Source: a bacterium (lineage in GTDB: Bacteria > Bacillota > Bacilli > Lactobacillales > Streptococcaceae). Taken from it: 41,464 nt of DNA. The notes under the pieces are model-generated. The model searched no databases and was not told where the DNA came from. It was given only the letters and a program-made list of their open reading frames with translations. Made by a program: the position numbers and the translations under genes. Positions 1-9,143 of the stretch are shown here, in pieces (the stretch's first letter is position 1; every line of letters begins with the position of its first letter). The stretch covers positions 1 to 41,464 of the forward strand of contig CAJNDD010000016.1 in NCBI GenBank assembly GCA_905221435.1, given 5' to 3'.

Positions 1-29
1 TATCTTCATAACTCAATTTCATAATAAAA

Positions 30-70
30 CACCCCAAAAGTTAGATTTTTTCTGTCTAACTTTTGGGGTG
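30..70 (-). terminator. Rho-independent terminator of patB
   Basis: A perfect 16-bp inverted repeat (30-45 with 55-70) surrounds a 9-base loop. On the minus strand it is followed by TTTTATTATG, directly downstream of the patB stop codon. The arm CACCCCAAAAGTTAGA resembles ends of some streptococcal IS3-family elements, so the hairpin may derive from an insertion sequence; this is from memory. Confidence 0.85.
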
Positions 71-96
71 CAGTTCAAATGAGGACAACTTCTTTC

Positions 97-1863
97 TTAT
101 TCGAAGACAAATTGATTGTGATACAGTTCTGAGTAGAAGCCACCGAGTTTGAGCAACTCGTGATGATTTCCACGTTCAATAACCTCTCCATCTTTGAGGA
201 CAATAATCTGATCGGCATTGAGGATGGTCTTGAGACGATGGGCAATGACAAAACTGGTTCGTCCTGCTACAACTGCCTCCATGGCATGTTGAATCTTGCT
301 TTCTGTTACGGTATCGACATTGGAAGTCGCTTCATCTAAGATTAGGACTTGAGGATCTGTCATCAAGGTCCGAGCGATGGAAATCAATTGTTTCTGACCA
401 GTCGAGAAGATATTTTGCTCATCATCAATAAGGGTATCATACTTATCAGGCAAGCTTTCGATGTAGTCATGGATATGAGTTGCCTTAGCAGCTGCTTCGA
501 CCATTTCCTGACTGGCATCTGGCACACCGAAGCGGATATTGTCCCGAATCGTTCCACTAAACAAGACCGAATCCTGCAAAACAATACCGACCTTGCTCCG
601 CAAGCTATCCAAGTCATAGTCACGGATGTCTTTGCCATCAAAGCAAATGCTACCTGCATCCACATCGTAGAAACGATTGATAAGGTTCATGATGGTTGTT
701 TTCCCCGAACCAGTCGGACCGACAACTGCTATCATCTGCCCCTTAGGAGCTGAAATACTAACATCTTTTAAGATCGGCTTGTCTGGCACATAAGAGAAAT
801 CAATATGACTGATTTCAACACCTTCTCGCAATTCCGTAAAGGCAGGCGCATTTTGCGGGCGAATCTCTTCTTCTGCATCAAACATTTCTTGGATACGATC
901 CGCTCCAGTAAAGGCCAACTGGAGGCTCCCCCAACTCGCAGCCACCTGGATAATCGGCTGGTAGTACTGCTGAGAAAATTGGGTAAACATAACGATCAAA
1001 CCTAGGGCTGTCGTTGTTTCGATACTTGGATCGTTCAGCAGGACCGCAGAACCTGCAAAAATGACGATGGCCGTATTGACCAAACTCATCCCATTCATAA
1101 CTGGAAAGAGGATGCCTGAGAACATTCTTCCTTTAAAGGTTGCCTTGCGCACGCGCTCATTTCGCTCCACAAAGCCTGCTACGATATCGTTTTGAATTCC
1201 TTGTACGATAACAGCTTTCTGTCCAGAAATACTCTCATCCATGTAGGCGTTGAGTTTTCCAACCTCTTTTTGCTGGAGATTAGTGTACTTGCGGGCCATT
1301 TTCACGATGAAAACCAACATGAGAAAGGCCACCGGGGTGCTGGCTACTGTTATCAGGGCTAGCGTCACATTTCTTGAAAACATGACAAAAATCAAACCGA
1401 TGTAAAGAGCAATATTGCTCATGACCTGAACTAGACTTTCATTGAAGGCTTGAAGGATGTTATCCAAATCACTCGTGAAGCGAGAGAGGATGTCACCATC
1501 CTGATGGCGGTCAAAGAAAGAAACCGTCAAACGGGAAAGTTTGCCAAAGAGGCCCTTTCGCATCTCATTTGTTGACTCAGCAATCACACGGGTCATCAAG
1601 GTCATGTAAATCAAACTGGATACCACTAAGGCTAGAACAACCAGAGCTAGATTCAGCATCAGAGCTGATAAACTCTGCCAGGCTAGTTCAGAAGTTCCAT
1701 TTTGATAAGCCAGAACTAGGTTAGCGAGCTCCGTCACTGCTTGACCTGAAAAAACAGGAAAGAGGGCTTGGGCAATTGTCGCAATCGCAACCATCAGAAT
1801 CACAATGACAAAGGAGAACTTGTAAACTTTAAAATAATTCCAGAAAAATCGAACGGTTTTCAT
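97..1863 (-). CDS. patB: ABC multidrug exporter half-transporter PatB
   Basis: Membrane-spanning half of a heterodimeric ABC exporter (588 aa). In pneumococcus PatA/PatB exports fluoroquinolones and dyes. The N-terminal half is a six-helix exporter domain. The ATPase domain has Walker A GPTGSGKT (about 382-389), Walker B VLILDEAT and an H-loop histidine in FVIAHRL, so its own Walker site looks catalytically complete. Its signature is altered to STGQ where LSGGQ is usual. I chose the ATG at 1863 because a strong Shine-Dalgarno (GGGAAAGGAGG) precedes it and the protein then has the length I recall for pneumococcal PatB; an upstream in-frame start would overlap patA. It begins one base after the patA stop, so translation is probably coupled. 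Confidence 0.93.
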   Translation of the reverse strand: MKTVRFFWNYFKVYKFSFVIVILMVAIATIAQALFPVFSGQAVTELANLVLAYQNGTSELAWQSLSALMLNLALVVLALVVSSLIYMTLMTRVIAESTNEMRKGLFGKLSRLTVSFFDRHQDGDILSRFTSDLDNILQAFNESLVQVMSNIALYIGLIFVMFSRNVTLALITVASTPVAFLMLVFIVKMARKYTNLQQKEVGKLNAYMDESISGQKAVIVQGIQNDIVAGFVERNERVRKATFKGRMFSGILFPVMNGMSLVNTAIVIFAGSAVLLNDPSIETTTALGLIVMFTQFSQQYYQPIIQVAASWGSLQLAFTGADRIQEMFDAEEEIRPQNAPAFTELREGVEISHIDFSYVPDKPILKDVSISAPKGQMIAVVGPTGSGKTTIMNLINRFYDVDAGSICFDGKDIRDYDLDSLRSKVGIVLQDSVLFSGTIRDNIRFGVPDASQEMVEAAAKATHIHDYIESLPDKYDTLIDDEQNIFSTGQKQLISIARTLMTDPQVLILDEATSNVDTVTESKIQHAMEAVVAGRTSFVIAHRLKTILNADQIIVLKDGEVIERGNHHELLKLGGFYSELYHNQFVFE

Positions 1864-1864
1864 T

Positions 1865-3571
1865 TTATTCCTCCTTTCCCTTTTGTGTTTCGTAGATTTC
1901 GCGGTAGACGGCATTGTTAGCTACCAAGTCTGCATGCCTTCCTTCTCCAATCAAGCGTCCTTGGTCCAAGACCAAAATCTTGTCTGCATGGACGACTGAA
2001 CTGATCTTTTGAGCGATGATAATGGTTGTCGTCCCTTTCAGGTCTTTATTCAAAGCTTCCTGTACGAGTCTTTCTGACTTGGCATCTAGGGCTGAAGTCG
2101 AATCGTCAAAAATCAGGATACGGGGATTGCTGACAATCCCACGGGCAATGGACATCCGTTGCTTTTGTCCACCAGAAAAATTGGTGCCACGTTCTTCAAC
2201 CTGACTCTCAAATTTGTTTTCCATGCGTCCGATAAATTCACTGGCTTGGGCAATCCGTGCCGCACGTTCCATTTCTGACACGCTGGCATTTCCTTTTCCT
2301 TGACGAAGATTATCTGCAATGGTCCCGCTAAAGAGAATAGCACGTTGCAAGACGATGGAAACTGTTTTACGCAAGGTTCCCTCACTGACGTCTCGAATAT
2401 CCTTGCCACCAATCTTGATAGAACCCTCCTGTGGATCAAAAAGTCGTGGAATTAACTGAGCTAGAGTGGACTTCCCTGCTCCAGTAGCCCCAACCACACC
2501 GACCATCTGACCAGGCGCAATATCAAAGGTCACATTCTTCAGCATAGGTTCATCGTCATTGGGATAGGTGAAGGTCACATTTTCAAAAGAGAGACTTCCT
2601 TCTAACTCTTCATCTGGGAGATCTTTAAAGGTCATCGCTGGCTCGGTATCTAGAATCTCGCGGATACGACGCAAGGAAATCATGGCACGGCTGACAGAAT
2701 TTCCTAAAAAACCAACCATGATGATGGTAAAGATAATCTGGCTGAGATAGTTGACAAAGGAAGCAATCGAGCCCACAACAGATGGATCTGACTGAGCCAT
2801 TCCAGCCACCAACCAGATAGAGAGAAAGACCGCTCCATAGCCGACTAACATCATGAAGGGTTCTATAACCGAGAAGGCATAGCCGATATAAAGATTTTGG
2901 CCGAGAAGTTCATCTGAAACCTCGGTAAATTTGTCAAATTGTGCTTTTTCTTGTACAAAGGATTTAACCACGCGCACACCACGTAGATTTTCCTTAGCGA
3001 TAGCATTAATCCGTTCAAGAAGGGTTTGAAACTTAGCAAATCGTGGCCCCATCATCCCCATCATAATGGCTGTTAGTGCAAAGATTAGGAGCACCATGAG
3101 GACAATCACCCACCAAAGTGATGGAAGAGTGTGAACCGCCAAGATAAAGGAACCGATAAAGAGAAGAGGGAGACGGAAAAGGATTTGAAAAGCCATCATC
3201 ACCACATTCTGAATTTGGTTGATATCATTGGTCATACGGACGACAAGGTTGCCGGCATTGAATTGCTCGATATTGGCATAAGAAAAAGTCTGGATCTTGC
3301 GAAAAGCGTCCTCTCGAAGGTCCGAAGACACTCCTTGAGCAATATAGGCTGCAAGCGTTACATTGACCCCACCTGCAACCAGACCTACTAGGGCTACTCC
3401 TATCAACCAAGCGCCAATACTATAAATAGCCTCATTTTGACCAGCCAACAAAGCCTCTAACACCTCTTGCAAATAGCGTGGTTGCAAGAGCGAGCTCGCA
3501 ACCATCAAGCCTGTCATCATTAGGGATGACAAGGCCTGCCATTTATAGGCTTTTATCTTTTTAATCAGCAT
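1865..3571 (-). CDS. patA: ABC multidrug exporter half-transporter PatA
   Basis: Partner of PatB (568 aa): an exporter membrane domain followed by an ATPase domain with Walker A GATGAGKS and a canonical signature FSGGQKQ. The Walker B segment reads ILIFDDST, so the usual catalytic glutamate is aspartate, and the H-loop reads IIIAQKIS, with glutamine for histidine. PatA thus supplies the degenerate Walker site, while PatB supplies the altered signature. That is the standard asymmetry of a heterodimeric exporter with one working ATP site. The start at 3571 follows AGGAGG; the longer in-frame version (to 3607) would run through the leader hairpin. The leader has a promoter and an attenuator-like stem-loop, as described for pneumococcal patA. 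Confidence 0.93.
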   Translation of the reverse strand: MLIKKIKAYKWQALSSLMMTGLMVASSLLQPRYLQEVLEALLAGQNEAIYSIGAWLIGVALVGLVAGGVNVTLAAYIAQGVSSDLREDAFRKIQTFSYANIEQFNAGNLVVRMTNDINQIQNVVMMAFQILFRLPLLFIGSFILAVHTLPSLWWVIVLMVLLIFALTAIMMGMMGPRFAKFQTLLERINAIAKENLRGVRVVKSFVQEKAQFDKFTEVSDELLGQNLYIGYAFSVIEPFMMLVGYGAVFLSIWLVAGMAQSDPSVVGSIASFVNYLSQIIFTIIMVGFLGNSVSRAMISLRRIREILDTEPAMTFKDLPDEELEGSLSFENVTFTYPNDDEPMLKNVTFDIAPGQMVGVVGATGAGKSTLAQLIPRLFDPQEGSIKIGGKDIRDVSEGTLRKTVSIVLQRAILFSGTIADNLRQGKGNASVSEMERAARIAQASEFIGRMENKFESQVEERGTNFSGGQKQRMSIARGIVSNPRILIFDDSTSALDAKSERLVQEALNKDLKGTTTIIIAQKISSVVHADKILVLDQGRLIGEGRHADLVANNAVYREIYETQKGKEE

Positions 3572-3597
3572 AATTCCTCCTAATAAAATAGATAAAG

Positions 3598-3621
3598 GGA
3601 GCGACATCCTACGTCAGCTCC
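3598..3621 (-). promoter_or_regulatory. Attenuator-like hairpin in the patA leader
   Basis: On the minus strand GGAGC-(T)-GAC and GTC-GCTCC form an 8-bp stem with one bulge and a 7-base loop, followed by CTTTATCTATTTTATT and then the patA Shine-Dalgarno. It lies between the promoter and the gene. A transcriptional attenuator at this position is known in pneumococcus, where its disruption raises patAB expression and fluoroquinolone resistance. Confidence 0.7.
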
Positions 3622-3645
3622 TTCTCATTCGTTCATATTGATGCT

Positions 3646-3674
3646 ATTCTAGCAAAAAAGAGACATCTTGTCAA
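3646..3674 (-). promoter_or_regulatory. patAB promoter
   Basis: Minus-strand -35 TTGACA (3669-3674), exact 17-base spacer and -10 TAGAAT (3646-3651). This near-consensus sigma-70/SigA promoter reads into the attenuator hairpin and patA. Confidence 0.8.
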
Positions 3675-3777
3675 AGAAGTCTCCTTGTTATAAATTAGTT
3701 CGCTTTCATCTACAGGTGATGCATGAAAAGGCTTTTTATGGTAAAATGAAAGGAAGAACTCTTACAAGGAGGAAAAG

Positions 3778-4794
3778 ATGAAGAAACAAACCATCGCTGT
3801 CTTGGGTCCTGGTTCTTGGGGGACTGCCCTTTCGCAGGTCCTAAACGACAATGGACACGAGGTTCGAATTTGGGGAAATATTCCCGACCAGATTGATGAA
3901 ATCAATAACCAGCATACAAATAAACGATACTTCAAAGATATCCTACTCGACGAAAAGATCAAAGCCTATCATGACTTGGAAGAAACACTAAAGGATGTGG
4001 ATGCTGTTTTATTTGTAGTCCCAACAAAAGTAACGAGACTGGTTGCCCAACAAGTAGCAAAGGTGCTTGATCACAAGGTTGTCATCATGCATGCCTCCAA
4101 AGGATTGGAACCAGATAGCCACAAACGTCTATCAACTATTCTTGAAGAGGAAATCCCAGCTGACCTTCGTAGTGACATTGTTGTTGTTTCAGGTCCTAGC
4201 CACGCTGAGGAAACCATTGTACGGGACATTACCTTGATCACTGCAGCCTCTAAAGACCTCGAAACTGCCCAGTACGTCCAAAATCTCTTTAGCAATCACT
4301 ACTTCCGTCTCTATACTAATACGGATGTTATCGGGGTTGAAACCGCTGGTGCTCTTAAAAACATCATTGCAGTTGGTGCAGGTGCATTACATGGACTAGG
4401 GTTTGGCGACAATGCCAAGGCGGCCATCATCGCACGTGGCTTGGCAGAAATCACCCGTCTAGGGGTAGCTCTTGGGGCTAATCCTCTGACTTATAGCGGT
4501 CTTTCTGGAGTTGGTGATTTGATTGTGACGGGGACATCTGTCCACTCTCGTAACTGGAGAGCCGGTGATGCTCTCGGTCGTGGAGAATCCCTTGCAGACA
4601 TCGAAGCCAACATGGGTATGGTCATCGAAGGCATCTCAACAACTCGAGCAGCTTACGAACTGGCTCAGGAATTGGGTGTCTACATGCCAATCACACAGGC
4701 TATTTACCGAGTCATCTACGAAGGTGTCAATATCAAAGAAGCAATCACTGACATCATGAACAATGAATTTAAAGCAGAAAACGAATGGTCTTAG
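3778..4794 (+). CDS. gpsA: Glycerol-3-phosphate dehydrogenase [NAD(P)+]
   Basis: Cytoplasmic enzyme reducing dihydroxyacetone phosphate to sn-glycerol-3-phosphate, the backbone precursor of phospholipids and glycerol-containing teichoic or lipoteichoic polymers. The N-terminus has the Rossmann nucleotide-binding motif [11 protein letters not shown] (residues about 8-18). Family motifs [17 protein letters not shown] and [11 protein letters not shown] carry the substrate-site lysines. Length (338 aa) is typical. The start follows ACAAGGAGGAAAAG. A -10 element TAAAAT with upstream TGG lies at 3742-3747. galU follows after 21 bases, a pairing known from streptococci, so the two are probably co-transcribed. 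Confidence 0.95.
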   Translation: MKKQTIAVLGPGSWGTALSQVLNDNGHEVRIWGNIPDQIDEINNQHTNKRYFKDILLDEKIKAYHDLEETLKDVDAVLFVVPTKVTRLVAQQVAKVLDHKVVIMHASKGLEPDSHKRLSTILEEEIPADLRSDIVVVSGPSHAEETIVRDITLITAASKDLETAQYVQNLFSNHYFRLYTNTDVIGVETAGALKNIIAVGAGALHGLGFGDNAKAAIIARGLAEITRLGVALGANPLTYSGLSGVGDLIVTGTSVHSRNWRAGDALGRGESLADIEANMGMVIEGISTTRAAYELAQELGVYMPITQAIYRVIYEGVNIKEAITDIMNNEFKAENEWS

Positions 4795-4815
4795 ACCCTT
4801 ATAGAAAGGAACATC

Positions 4816-5715
4816 ATGAAACAAAAAGTAAGAAAAGCAATCATCCCTGCCGCTGGATTGGGAACTCGTTTCCTCCCAGCCACTAAGGCCTTGGCCAAGG
4901 AAATGTTGCCAATCGTAGACAAGCCAACTATCCAGTTTATCGTTGAAGAAGCCCTCAAGTCTGGCATCGAAGATATCTTGGTTGTTACGGGTAAGTCAAA
5001 ACGTTCTATCGAGGATCACTTCGACTCAAACTTCGAATTGGAATACAACCTCAAAGAAAAAGGGAAAACAGATCTTCTGAAGCTGGTCGATGAAACAACT
5101 GGCATGCGCCTGCATTTTATCCGCCAAACGCATCCACGTGGTCTCGGAGATGCTGTCTTGCAAGCCAAGGCTTTCGTTGGAAATGAACCTTTTGTCGTTA
5201 TGCTTGGTGATGACTTGATGGATATCACGGACGAAAAGGCTGTTCCGCTTACCAAACAACTCATGGATGACTACGAGCGTACCCACGCGTCCACTATCGC
5301 TGTTATGCCAGTCCCTCATGACGAAGTATCTGCTTATGGGGTTATTGCTCCGCAAGGCGAAGGAAAAGACGGCCTTTACAGCGTTGAAACCTTCGTTGAA
5401 AAACCAGCTCCAGAAGATGCTCCTAGTGATCTTGCTATCATCGGACGCTACCTCCTCACTCCTGAAATTTTCCAAATCCTCGAAAACCAAGCTCCAGGTG
5501 CAGGAAATGAAATTCAGCTGACAGATGCAATCGATACCCTCAATAAAACACAACGTGTATTTGCTCGTGAGTTCAAAGGGGCTCGTTACGATGTCGGAGA
5601 CAAGTTTGGCTTTATGAAAACATCCATCGACTACGCTCTCAAACACCCACAAGTCAAAGACGACTTGAAAGACTACCTCATCCAACTCGGAAAAGAGTTA
5701 GCTGAGGAAAAATAA
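4816..5715 (+). CDS. galU: UTP-glucose-1-phosphate uridylyltransferase
   Basis: Makes UDP-glucose from UTP and glucose-1-phosphate, the central donor for capsule, glycolipid and galactose metabolism. The start of the protein shows the nucleotidyltransferase signature [19 protein letters not shown], with the G-x-G-T-R-x-L-P-x-T-K pattern. Further motifs are MLGDDLMD (nucleotide and metal binding) and FVEKP. Length 299 aa is normal. The start follows AAAGGAACATC. It is second in an apparent gpsA-galU operon and is closed by a strong terminator. Confidence 0.95.
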   Translation: MKQKVRKAIIPAAGLGTRFLPATKALAKEMLPIVDKPTIQFIVEEALKSGIEDILVVTGKSKRSIEDHFDSNFELEYNLKEKGKTDLLKLVDETTGMRLHFIRQTHPRGLGDAVLQAKAFVGNEPFVVMLGDDLMDITDEKAVPLTKQLMDDYERTHASTIAVMPVPHDEVSAYGVIAPQGEGKDGLYSVETFVEKPAPEDAPSDLAIIGRYLLTPEIFQILENQAPGAGNEIQLTDAIDTLNKTQRVFAREFKGARYDVGDKFGFMKTSIDYALKHPQVKDDLKDYLIQLGKELAEEK

Positions 5716-5760
5716 GACAATTATCAAATTGTCATAAACAAGAAAACATACAATACTTCT

Positions 5761-5803
5761 CCCCCAAGACTTGGAAAAAGCTAAGTTTGGGGGCTTTTCT
5801 TTA
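5761..5803 (+). terminator. Terminator of gpsA-galU
   Basis: CCCCCA-A-GACTT and AAGTT-TGGGGG pair around a 10-base loop, followed by CTTTTCTTT on the plus strand. Confidence 0.85.
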
Positions 5804-5876
5804 CCTTTTACTCAGTCATTCTGTCATATCAACTTATAAAAGCTTCCTCCTAAAAGGCTTGAAAAGTAGAAACAAA

Positions 5877-5914
5877 GTAAAAAAGACTTAGTCCTGCCAA
5901 TTTCAAGACTAAAT
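5877..5914 (-). terminator. Probable terminator of mutS
   Basis: On the minus strand ATTTAGTC (5907-5914) pairs with GACTAAGT (5886-5893) with one wobble, followed by CTTTTTTAC. It lies about 55 bases past the mutS stop. Confidence 0.65.
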
Positions 5915-5968
5915 CCTTTACGAATATATAAGTTCAATTTTTGAAAAATAAGTCCGTTTTGGAACGAT

Positions 5969-8503
5969 TTATAATTTCTGCTTGAACTCGACTAAGATAT
6001 TCATAGCCTGCATAGGTGTCATGTTGTAGACATCCAGTTTAGCTAATTCTGCTAGAATAGGATGTTCTTCAGGCGCGTCAAAGAGTGACATCTGTTCTGT
6101 GACAGCACTTGTTTGTCTCATGGGAGCTGGACTTTCTGTTCCTTGATTCTCCAGTTGAGTCAATATTTTATCCGCCCTTGCTAACAGTTTTGCTGGTAAA
6201 CCAGCAATCTTGGCAACGTGGATACCGTAAGATTTGTCAGCAGGCCCTGGTTCAATCTTGTGAAGGAAGGTGACCTGTCCATCCTGCTCCAAGGTTACCA
6301 CGTGGACATTGACCAAGTGTTCCAAACTGGACTCCAGACTGGTCAATTCATGATAGTGGGTCGCAAAGAGGGTTTTGGCTCCGATATGTTCATGAATGTA
6401 TTCGATGATGGACTGAGCAAGAGCCATCCCGTCATAAGTTGCAGTTCCCCGTCCCAATTCATCAAAGAGAATCAAAGAATTCTTAGTCGCATGCGAAATG
6501 GCATTGTTGGCCTCCATCATCTCTACCATGAAGGTTGATTGCCCTGAAACCAAGTCATCTGCTGCTCCGATACGGGTAAAGATAGCATCAAAAATCGGCA
6601 AATGAGCGCTCTCAGCCGGCACATAAGAACCTAGCTGAGCCATAACCGCCGTCATAGCCAGTTGGCGCATGTAGGTAGACTTCCCGCTCATGTTGGGCCC
6701 TGTAATCAATTGAATACTGGTGTCTTCTGTCATCTGAATCGTATTAGGAATATAGGTCTGAGCTCCCATGACCTTTTCGACGACAGCATGGCGCCCTTTC
6801 TGGATATCAATTTGTGAATCGTCTCCGAACTCCGGTCGAATCAAATGCTGAGTTTCAGCTACAACTGCGAGACTTTGCAAGACATCAACGGTCGCAATTC
6901 CTTGGGCTAGAGCCTGCAAACGCTGGATGTACTTGCTGACTTCCTCACGGATACGCATAAAGATTTCGTATTCTAGATTGGCTGACTTCTCACGCGCCTC
7001 CAGCATATCTCCCTCGATACGCGCCAACTCCTCGGTACCGAAACGTTCCGAGTTTTTCAGCGTCACCTTGCGGAAAAAGTGAGTTGGCACATTTCCCAGT
7101 TGCGAATTGGTCACATGGAAATAGTAACCATCTTTTTTATTGTAGTCAATCTTAAGCGTGCTGATGCCAGAGTTTTCTCTCTCCTTAGCCTCGATCTCAG
7201 CAATCCAGCTAGTCCCTTCTCTGAGCACACGACGGTACTTGTCTAAGGTCTCATCAAATCCCGTACGGATAATGCCACCTTCCGTAATCACGTGAGGAGC
7301 TTCAGGAGCAATCGCTGCGCTAATCAAGCTCTCCAACTCAGGAATGGAATCCAACTGTGCGATGAGATAGCCCAGAGCAGGCTGCTCCATTCCTTCTAAA
7401 ATCGCACGAATCCGTGGTACACTGGATAAGGTGGTCGCCAATTGCAAGAGATCCTTGGGATTGGTCTTGCCAAAAGAAACCCGACTAGCCAAACGTTCGA
7501 TATCATAAACACCCTTGAGACTGTCTGTCAAATCGCTGCGCTCAAAGAAGTGGTCAAGAAAGACCTGCACCACCTCTTGACGTTGAACGATTCGCTCCTT
7601 GTCAATCAAAGGACGATGAATCCAAGAACGCAAGAGCCGCATTCCCATAGCTGTTTTGGTTTCATCCAAAAGCCAGAAAAGACTGCCTTGCTTTTTGCCT
7701 GAACGGGCATTCTCAACCAAATCCAGACTAGCCTTGGTCGCATAATCCATCTGCAAGAAATCTTTGATTTCATAGCGAATAACTGGTTTGAGGTGATTCA
7801 ATTCCCGCATCTGAGTCCGGTGAACGTACTGGAGCAGCTTACTAGCTGCTACTTGCTCCACAGCTGCCAGTCGTGGATCCAGTAAATGGACATCCCCAAA
7901 GCCTTCCTTTTCATAGGAAAGTACCAGATTCATCTGATGTCTGAGGATTTGTTCTTCTTCCTCAGACAAGTCATAACCCAGCACCACTTCTCGCGCCTTA
8001 AGATTACGGATTTCCCCACAAACGAGGGTAAAGTCCAATAGACCCGTCACATAAAAATCACCCGTCACTAGGTCCATATAAGCTAGGCCAAATTGATTGC
8101 CGTCACGATCTAGAGCAACCAAAAAGTTGTTCTGACTATCCGGCTTACTGCTATCGACGACCGTTCCAGGTGTGATGACCTGAACCACCTCGCGCTTAAC
8201 CACTCCAACTGCTTGTTTGGGATCTTCCATCTGCTCGGCAATGGCAACCTTATAGCCCTGCTCAATCAAAACATCGATATACTGTTGGGCAGAATGATAA
8301 GGAACTCCAGCCATAGGAATTGGATTATCCGCATTCTTGTTGCGACTCGTTAAGGAAATTTCCAGAATCTGCGCAGCATTGACCGCATCTTCATAAAACA
8401 ATTCATAAAAATCACCCATTCGAAACAGCAAAAAAGCATCTGGATATTGTTTTTTAATATCCACATACTGTTGCATGCCAGGTGATAGCTTTTCTGTCGC
8501 CAT
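5969..8503 (-). CDS. mutS: DNA mismatch repair ATPase MutS (HexA)
   Basis: Recognises mismatches and small loops and recruits MutL; in pneumococcus (HexA) it also rejects mismatched donor strands during transformation. The N-terminal mismatch-binding motif reads [15 protein letters not shown], as [13 protein letters not shown]. The C-terminal ATPase has Walker [11 protein letters not shown], the segment [11 protein letters not shown] and Walker [12 protein letters not shown]. With the ATG at 8503 the protein is 844 aa, the length I recall for HexA. That start follows GCAAGGAGAG; the upstream 13-codon extension has no ribosome site. It lies about 50 bases downstream of argR on the same strand, so argR-mutS co-transcription is likely. 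A weak hairpin with a T-run (about 8521-8550, GG-CTTG / CAAG-CC) sits in the gap. Confidence 0.95.
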   Translation of the reverse strand: MATEKLSPGMQQYVDIKKQYPDAFLLFRMGDFYELFYEDAVNAAQILEISLTSRNKNADNPIPMAGVPYHSAQQYIDVLIEQGYKVAIAEQMEDPKQAVGVVKREVVQVITPGTVVDSSKPDSQNNFLVALDRDGNQFGLAYMDLVTGDFYVTGLLDFTLVCGEIRNLKAREVVLGYDLSEEEEQILRHQMNLVLSYEKEGFGDVHLLDPRLAAVEQVAASKLLQYVHRTQMRELNHLKPVIRYEIKDFLQMDYATKASLDLVENARSGKKQGSLFWLLDETKTAMGMRLLRSWIHRPLIDKERIVQRQEVVQVFLDHFFERSDLTDSLKGVYDIERLASRVSFGKTNPKDLLQLATTLSSVPRIRAILEGMEQPALGYLIAQLDSIPELESLISAAIAPEAPHVITEGGIIRTGFDETLDKYRRVLREGTSWIAEIEAKERENSGISTLKIDYNKKDGYYFHVTNSQLGNVPTHFFRKVTLKNSERFGTEELARIEGDMLEAREKSANLEYEIFMRIREEVSKYIQRLQALAQGIATVDVLQSLAVVAETQHLIRPEFGDDSQIDIQKGRHAVVEKVMGAQTYIPNTIQMTEDTSIQLITGPNMSGKSTYMRQLAMTAVMAQLGSYVPAESAHLPIFDAIFTRIGAADDLVSGQSTFMVEMMEANNAISHATKNSLILFDELGRGTATYDGMALAQSIIEYIHEHIGAKTLFATHYHELTSLESSLEHLVNVHVVTLEQDGQVTFLHKIEPGPADKSYGIHVAKIAGLPAKLLARADKILTQLENQGTESPAPMRQTSAVTEQMSLFDAPEEHPILAELAKLDVYNMTPMQAMNILVEFKQKL

Positions 8504-8553
8504 TTTACGTCTCTCCTTGCCAAAAATAAGGCTTGAGAACAAGTCCCAAAACC

Positions 8554-9000
8554 CTATCTATCTCTCATCAAATCTAGCAAACGCTCTTCCATAACCTTAG
8601 CAACTTGCTGGTCTCGACAAATAACCAGTAAGGTATTGGCACCAGCAACCGTCCCTAAAATCGACTCGTCCTTATTTTCATCAACAATATTTGCTAGAAC
8701 CGCTGCTTCTCCAAGTTTAGTATGAAGTACCAAGGTGAATTCTGCTCTTGCAACTCCTTCTAAATGATGCGACAAAAACTCTACCAAATCAATCTTGTCT
8801 GTCTCATTAGCTAGCACATAGTACACTATGTCATTTTTCTTGACCTTTGTCAAGCCAATCTCACGCAGATCACGAGACAAAGTCGTCTGTGTCACAAACA
8901 CATTACAAAGTTCTAAACGGTCTTGAATTTCCTTTTGGGTTCCTAGTTTTTCCTCTGTAATCATTTTTTTAATCAACTGATGCCGTTCTTTTTTTCTCAT
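8554..9000 (-). CDS. argR: Arginine repressor ArgR
   Basis: Hexameric arginine-responsive regulator of arginine metabolism (148 aa, typical). The N-terminal winged-helix region (about 1-70) contains [15 protein letters not shown], matching the ArgR recognition-helix block. The C-terminal oligomerisation and arginine-binding domain has the AGANTLLVI segment. It is divergent from argS, an arrangement known in streptococci. The shared 143-base intergenic region has two ARG-box-like sequences, one over its own -35 element, which suggests autoregulation. Confidence 0.92.
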   Translation of the reverse strand: MRKKERHQLIKKMITEEKLGTQKEIQDRLELCNVFVTQTTLSRDLREIGLTKVKKNDIVYYVLANETDKIDLVEFLSHHLEGVARAEFTLVLHTKLGEAAVLANIVDENKDESILGTVAGANTLLVICRDQQVAKVMEERLLDLMRDR

Positions 9001-9012
9001 ACCAACCTCTTA

Positions 9013-9116
9013 CATGAATATTTATAACTGATTTTAGATTTTATTATACCAAAAAAACTGAATAATTCAAAAAAATTCTCTTCTTTCTCAAAAAATGTAG
9101 TAAATTGTGATAAAAT
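9013..9116. promoter_or_regulatory. argR/argS divergent promoter region with ARG-box-like sites
   Basis: For argR (minus): -10 TATAAT at 9043-9048 with upstream TGG, and -35 TTGAAT at 9065-9070 (16-base spacer). For argS (plus): TGTGA-TAAAAT with -10 at 9111-9116 and no clear -35. CATGAATATTTATAACTG (9013-9030) resembles the Bacillus/E. coli ARG-box, and the perfect palindrome TGAATAATTCA (9059-9069) overlaps the argR -35. Operator function is inferred. Confidence 0.5.
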
Positions 9117-9143
9117 AGTAGAAAAGTCCAAAAAGGAGCCCTT

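Noticed and set aside
5026..5685. 219-aa open frame antisense to galU
   Set aside because: No ribosome site, protein lacks recognisable motifs, and it is a shadow of the strongly supported galU frame.
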